Source: Callorhinus ursinus (Eukaryota; Chordata; Mammalia; Carnivora; Otariidae). Taken from it: a DNA stretch of 64,000 nucleotides. Where the stretch lies: assembly GCF_003265705.1 (NCBI RefSeq), contig NW_020312775.1, positions 9,873,529 through 9,937,528 of the forward strand, in the 5' to 3' direction. The notes beneath the pieces were generated by a model. It did not search any database. It worked only from the letters and a program-made list of their open reading frames with translations, and had not been told where the DNA came from. Below, piece by piece: positions 58,838 through 64,000 of the stretch. Within the stretch, counting starts at the first letter, position 1. Every line of letters begins with the position of its first letter. Both the position numbers and the translations under genes were made by a program.

Positions 58838-60845
58838 ATTTGACAAAACACAACATACATGATTAAAAAAAAACCTTCAACAAAGTTGGTTTGGAATGAA
58901 CACACTGCAACACAATAAAGGCCATATATGAAAATTACATAGCTGATATCATCCAAAATGGGGAGAAAGTGAGGCTTTTCCTTTATGGTAAGGAACAAGA
59001 CAGGGATGTCCACACTCAACACTGTTATTGAACATAGGAATGGAAGTTCTAGACTCTGCAATACAAAAACAAAATGAAATAAAAGGCATCCAAATCAGCA
59101 AGGAAGAAGTCAAAATTTCACTATTTGCAGATCACATGGTACTCTATATAGAAAATATGAACAACTCCACCAAAATTTTTCTAGAACAGATACAAGAATT
59201 CAGCAAAGTTTAAGGATAAAAAATCAATGTACAGAGATCTGTTCCATTTCCATACACCAATAATGAGGCAGCAGAAAGAGAAATCAAGGAATCAATCTTA
59301 CTTACAATTGCACCAAAATCTATAGGATACTTAGGAGTAAACCTAACCAAAGAAGTAAAAATCTGAACTCCAAAACCTATAAAACACTGTAAAAATAAAT
59401 TGAAGATGACAAGAAAATGAAAAAAAAAGTGTACATTATTCAAAGCAATCTACACATATAGTGCAATCCCTTTCAAAATACCAACAGCATTTTTCATAGA
59501 GGTAGTACAAACAATCCTAAAATTTGTATGAATCACAAAAGACCCACACAAGGCTTTTCTTGAAAAAGAAAAGCAAAGCTGGAGGCATCACAATCCAGAC
59601 TTCAAGCTATATTACAAAGCTTTAGTGATCAAGAGAGTATGGTACTGTCACAAAAGTAGACACATAGGTCAATGGAATAGAATAGAAAGCCCAGAATTGA
59701 ACTCACAACTGTATGGTCAACAAATATTTGGCAAAGCAGGAGGGAATATCCAATCAGAACAAGAACATCTCTTTAACAAATTGTGTTGGGAAAACTGGAC
59801 AGCAGCATACAAAAGAAAGAAACTGGACCACTTTCTTACACTATACACAAAAATAAATTCAAAACAGATGAAAGACCTCCATATGGGACAGGAATCCATC
59901 AAAATCCTAGAGGAGAACACCGGCAGTATCATTTTTGACAATGACCATAGCAACCTCTTACTCTATATGTGTCCTGACCAAGAGAAGCAAAAGCAAAAAT
60001 AAACAATTGGAACTTCATAAAAATGAGAAGATTCTGGCCAGCAAAGGAGACAATCAACGAAACTAAAAGGCAACCAAGAGAATGAGAGTATATATTTGCA
60101 AATGATATATGTGATGAAGCATTAGTATCCAAAATGTAATAAAAAGGATCAAACTCAACACTCAGAAAATGAATAATCCAGTTAAAATGGGGGCATAAAA
60201 CATGGGTAGATACTTTTCCAAAGAAAACATACAGATGGTCAACAGACATGAAAAGATGCTCAACATTACTCATCATCAGGGAAATATACATCAGAACTAC
60301 AATGAGATATCACCTCACACAAGTCACAAAGGCTGAAATTAACAACACAGGAAATGACAGATGTTGACAAGGTTGGGGAAAAAGGGAAACCCTCTTGCAT
60401 TGTTGGTTGGAATGCAAACTGGTACAGCCATTCTGGAAAACAGTATGAAGGTTCCTCAAAAAGTTAAATACAGGGGCGCCTGGGTGGCTTAGTCGTTAAG
60501 TGTCTGCCTTCATCTCAGGTCATGATCCCAGGGTCCTGGGATGGAGCCCCGCATCAGGCTCGCTCCTCAGCGGGAAGCCTGCTTCTCCCTCTCCCATTTC
60601 CCCTGCTTGTGTTCCCTCTCTCGCTGTGTCTCTCTCTGTCAAATAAATAAGTAAAATCTTCCAAAAAATAAAAGTTAAATATAGAACTACCCTATGAGCC
60701 AGCAATTACACCACTAGGTATTTACCCAAAGGATACAAAAATACTGCATTCAAACATGCACTATGATGTTTTAGCAGTATTATCAACAATAATGAAATTA
60801 GGGAAAGAGCCCAAATCAAATGTCCATCGACTGATGAATGGATAA
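58838..60845 (+). mobile_element. L1 ORF2 fragment, plus strand
   Basis: It starts in the RT fingers region (TTTGACAAAACACAACATACA near 58837) and runs to near the ORF2 end, stopping at GACTGATGAATGGATAAA near 60845, where a new L1 5' end begins. The RT box at 59120 reads FADHM, the second aspartate having become histidine. C-terminal pieces are open at 59625-60002 ([20 protein letters not shown]). Confidence 0.88.
60459..60684 (+). mobile_element. SINEC with TSD
   Basis: The body is 60474-60669. AAAAGTTAAATACAG at 60459-60473 and AAAAGTTAAATATAG at 60670-60684 form the duplication (14 of 15). Confidence 0.95.
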
Positions 60846-60848
60846 AGG

Positions 60849-62303
60849 GGTGGTATAGGCAAGATGGCAGAGTAGTAGGGGACCCAGTTTCAACCAGTCC
60901 CCTGAATTTAGCTGGATATCTATCAAACCATTCCGAACACCCACAAAATCAGCCTGAGACGTAAGAATATATATTTGGATCTCTACAAGCAGAGTATCTC
61001 CCATGATTTTGAGGTATGAAGGATGGAGTCTGCAATTCTGTGGGGAAATATTGGAAGATAAACAGAAGGGGGAGGGAGTCTCCATAAGCTGGCCCCTAGA
61101 AAGTGATATAACAACAGAGCGCAAAAGTGTCCTGAGCTGGGGGACTGGCAATAACACAGAGCTGTAGAGGCAGGCCAAAAAGGGCTTGATAACAGCGCTC
61201 AAACAAGATCCAGCAGCTGCGGGAGTGTTCGCAGGAACTCTAGGCTGCTCTGGAGTACCCAGGCCACTCACGCCAACTCTGGACCACTCCCAGTTTTAGA
61301 AACACAAAGGGCAGAAACAAGCTGGGCTCCTGAGTCCATCACTGCGAGGGTTGCTGGGGGGCATTTACTGCCTGTGGGAGACTGCGGTTTTCAGCAGTGC
61401 TTACAGAAACAGAGACTGTGTGTTCTGAAGGGTTCAGAGAACAGACCGTGATTTTTCTGCTCTGGGTCAGAGGTCTGTGAGCAGACATTTTTCTTTGCTC
61501 TGACCCTCAGAAACGCAGGGAAAGCTGCCAGAGAACGAAAGTACAAAAAGCTGGTTTCCATGGAGCCCAGTCCCCTGACAGATGGCAGGGCAAATCTACC
61601 CAAGCAGGGTTGCCTGAGAAATAGCGTGGCAGGCCCCTCCCCCAGAAGACAAGCTGGACGAACAAGAGTATGACAAGTCTAGAGTACCCATAAAACTGTA
61701 AAACGCCAACACCAGGGAAAATAGTATATTGAGCTCCAGGTGTTGCCTCACGATTTGTGTATTCTTCAGATACAACATTTTTTTTCCATTTTATTCTTTC
61801 TCATGTTTCTTCTCTTTTTTTTTCTTTTTACCTTTTACTCATTTCAACTATATGTTTAATATAACATATTTCATAGTAGCTTTTTAACTTATATTTTTCA
61901 CACCTATATTTTTTATATAGATACAAACTTCAATGTATTCCTTTTTTACCTCTTCAATATTACCTTTATATATATACCAGTTTTATTTTCCCTATATCTC
62001 TGAGAATTACTGTCTTCTAACAAACAGAACAAAATACACCCAGGAAGAAATGAAACACCCTACCTTTCCCACAATGAGAGATTATAGCCGCCCCTCCCCT
62101 CACCCCCTTTTTTCTTTTTTCTTCTTTTTAATTTTTAATTTTTTAAATTTTTAAATTTTATAAATTTTATTTTTGTGTTTCATTTTGGTTATGTTTTTTC
62201 AGTGGTGGCTTCTGACCACTCCATATTTTCCAAGGGTGCATCTTGCTTGGGTTGTGGTTGATATTTTGGACTCTGTACATTCCCTCAACTGCCCCTCAAC
62301 AGA
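60849..62303 (+). promoter_or_regulatory. L1 5'UTR
   Basis: Same type as the 5'UTR at 5760-6654: both share TAGCTGGATATCTAYCARACC-like text and the CACCCACAAAATCAGCCTGA stretch. The distal part is GC-rich, while the part next to ORF1 (61780-62200) is AT-rich. Confidence 0.78.
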
Positions 62304-63180
62304 ATGACTAGGAGGAGGAACACCCAACGAAGAAAAGAACCACAGACAATGGCCTTTCCTGCAGACCTAATGGTATAAATATAAGCAATATGTCAGAGAT
62401 ACACTTCAGAGTAGCAGTTATGAAGCCAATAGCTAGGCTTGAGAAAAACATTAGTGGCAATATGAATCTCTAAGGGCAGAAATGAGAGCTAATCAGGCTG
62501 AACTTAAAAATGCTATGAATGAGATACAGTCTACCTGGATACTCTAACAGCTAGGGTAAATGAGGAAGAAGAGAGAATTAGTGATCTAGAAGATAAGCTG
62601 ATAGAAAGGAAGGAACAGGAAGAGGCCTGGAACAAATAGCTTAAAATCCATGAGAATAGATTAGAAAGATTAACAACACCATGAAACATTCCAATGTCAG
62701 AATTATTGGGATACTTCAGGGAATGGAGAGAGAGAGGACTAGGAGATATTTGAGCAAATCATAACTGAGAATGTTCCTAATCTGGGAAATGAAATAAGCA
62801 TTCGTGTCCTAGAGGCAGAGAGGAGCCCTCCCAAGATCAAGGAGAACAGACCAAAGCCCAGGCATATAATAGTAAAACTTGAAAATCTTAGGTCCAAGGA
62901 AGCTATCCTGAGAGCAGCTAGGGGTAAGAGATTTACATACAGAGAAAGGAACATCAGAACAACGTCAGACCTGTCCACGGAGACCTGGCAAGCCAGAAAG
63001 GACTGGCAAGACATATTCAGGGTACTAAATGAGAAAAACATGCAGCCAAGAATACTCTATCCAGCAAGGCTCTCATTCAGAACAGATGGAGAGATAAAGA
63101 GCTTCCAGGACCCGCTGAAACTGAAACAATAAGTGGCCACCAAACCAGCCCTGCAAGATATAATAAAAGGAATTCTATAA
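62304..63180 (+). pseudogene. L1 ORF1 pseudogene
   Basis: The ATG at 62304 gives MTRRRNTQRRKEPQTMAF-like residues. Several frameshifts follow in the coiled coil (about 62480-62680). The C-terminal domain on the plus strand (62760-63120) keeps the RPKPRHIIVKLENL and STETWQARKDWQDIF type residues. It ends with the usual spacer before ORF2. Confidence 0.85.
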
Positions 63181-63262
63181 AAGAAGAAAGACCCCAAGAG
63201 TAATATAGACCAGAAATTTACAGAGACAATCCATAGAAACAGGGACAGTACAGAAGATAGGA

Positions 63263-63863
63263 TGGCAATAAATACATATTTTTAGTATTTACTCTCAACA
63301 TGAATGGCCTAAATACTTCCATGAAAAGGCACTGGGTTGTAGATTGGATACAAAGACAGGACTCATCCATATGCTGTCTACAAGAGACTCATTTTGAACC
63401 CAAAGATAACCCCAGAGTGAAAGTGAGGGGATGGAGAACCATTTTTAATGACAACGGACCTCAAAAGAAAGCTGGGGTAGCAATTCTTATATCAGACAAA
63501 TTGGAATTTAAACCAAAGACTGTATTGAAGAGATCCAGAGGGACACTATATCATTCTTAAAGGGTCTATCCAACAAGAAATTCTAACAATTATAAATATC
63601 TATGCCTCCAACATGGGAGCAGCCATCTACATAAGCCAGCTGTTAACCAAAATAAAGAATCAGATCAAAACTAATACATTAATAGTAGGATATTTTAACA
63701 CTCCACTTAGCATTGGACAGATGATCTAAGCAGAAGATCAACAAAGAAACAAGAGCTTTGAATGACACATTGGACAAGATGGACTCCACCCTAATACAAC
63801 AGAATACTCATTCTTCTCAAATGCACATGGAACTTTCTCCAAAATAGACCATATACTGGGTCA
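63263..63863 (+). pseudogene. L1 ORF2 endonuclease part, truncated
   Basis: The frame at 63300-63560 reads MNGLNTSMKRHWVVDWIQRQ, CCLQETHFEPKDNPRVKVRG and KKAGVAILISDKLEFKPKTV. The QETHF catalytic glutamate is present. A frameshift near 63530 breaks it, and the L1 stops at 63863 within the endonuclease C-terminal region. Confidence 0.9.
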
Positions 63864-63865
63864 CA

Positions 63866-64000
63866 GTCTGTTCACATCTTCTGCTCATTTCTTGACTGGA
63901 TTATTTGTTTGTGGGGTGTTTAGCTTGATAAGTTCTTTATAGATCTTGGATAAAAGACCTTTACTGATAAGTCATTTGCAAATATACTCTCCCATTCCGT
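63866..64000 (-). mobile_element. L1 ORF2 fragment, minus strand, runs off the window
   Basis: The plus-strand text GTCTGTTCACATCTTCTGCTC is the reverse complement of the L1 ORF2 C-terminal region (compare 63866-64000 with 18465-18590, same orientation). It continues beyond the window end. It meets the preceding plus-strand L1 at 63863-63866 with no A-tail between them. Confidence 0.88.

Larger units (their letters stand above)
60849..63863 (+). mobile_element. 5' half of a LINE-1, plus strand
   Basis: It begins at the L1 5' end (GGTATAGGCAAGATGGCAG near 60851) and runs through a 5'UTR of about 1.45 kb, ORF1 (62304-63180) and the ORF2 endonuclease part. It ends at about 63863 (TATACTGGGTCACA), where the sequence flips to a minus-strand L1 piece. 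Its start cuts the preceding ORF2 fragment in the conserved GATGAATGGATAAA region. Confidence 0.92.

Noticed and set aside
4343..60669. tRNA genes at the SINE heads
   Set aside because: The A-box and B-box-like motifs belong to the tRNA-derived head of SINEC. No cloverleaf with matching acceptor and anticodon stems is seen, and each is followed by a SINE body and A-tail.

Overview
This window is mammalian nuclear DNA built almost entirely from retrotransposons. I see no host protein-coding gene, rRNA, functional tRNA gene or CRISPR array. The diagnostic elements are about 14 copies of a tRNA-Lys-type carnivore SINE (SINEC: head GGCGCCTGGGTGGCTCAG, A-box and B-box remnants, CT-rich 3' part, AAATAAA-rich tail) and many LINE-1 copies. 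The SINE consensus differs from my recollection of the dog, cat and mustelid forms and most resembles bear/panda/pinniped copies. I therefore infer an arctoid carnivore, probably a bear or seal; the order is firm, the family is not.

Layout. 1-511: flank with a possible very old L1 remnant. 512-6654: near full-length minus-strand L1. 6676-6867: SINE with a perfect 15-bp target-site duplication (TSD). 6883-11147: L1 with a classic 5' inversion (twin priming). 11482-22778: a very large, nearly perfect inverted repeat, with arms 11482-14850 and 19406-22778 (about 3.37 kb each) around a 4.55-kb loop. Each arm holds single-copy-looking DNA, a 5'-truncated L1 and a SINE at the identical site. The loop holds a degenerate ~67-bp minisatellite of about 14 units (14871-15795), an old SINE, and the 3' half of the right-arm L1. 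22781-25905: 5' part of a minus-strand L1, head to head with a plus-strand L1 (25908-31890). 31898-34710: older plus L1. 34711-41060: plus L1 with two SINEs and an L1 fragment nested in ORF1. 41061-45077: minus L1 with a SINE and an internal deletion. 45078-46305: two L1 3' fragments and a SINE. 46306-47276: unassigned. 47292-54080: full-length plus L1 with a perfect 15-bp TSD. 54096-54947: unassigned. 54948-57112: short L1 3' pieces and AT-rich DNA. 57113-60845: minus L1 fragment, SINE, isolated L1 5'UTR piece, and an ORF2 fragment with a SINE. 60849-63863: 5' half of another plus L1, ending at a tail-to-tail junction with a minus L1 piece.

All L1 ORFs I could follow carry stops, frameshifts, truncations or catalytic substitutions, so none looks autonomous. 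The SINEs depend on L1 machinery, and most sit inside L1s with L1-type A-tails and TSDs. The main item worth a second look is the inverted repeat with its asymmetric breakpoints and the minisatellite in its loop. It is either a young palindromic duplication, a gene-converted palindrome, or an assembly artefact, and spanning long reads would decide between these.
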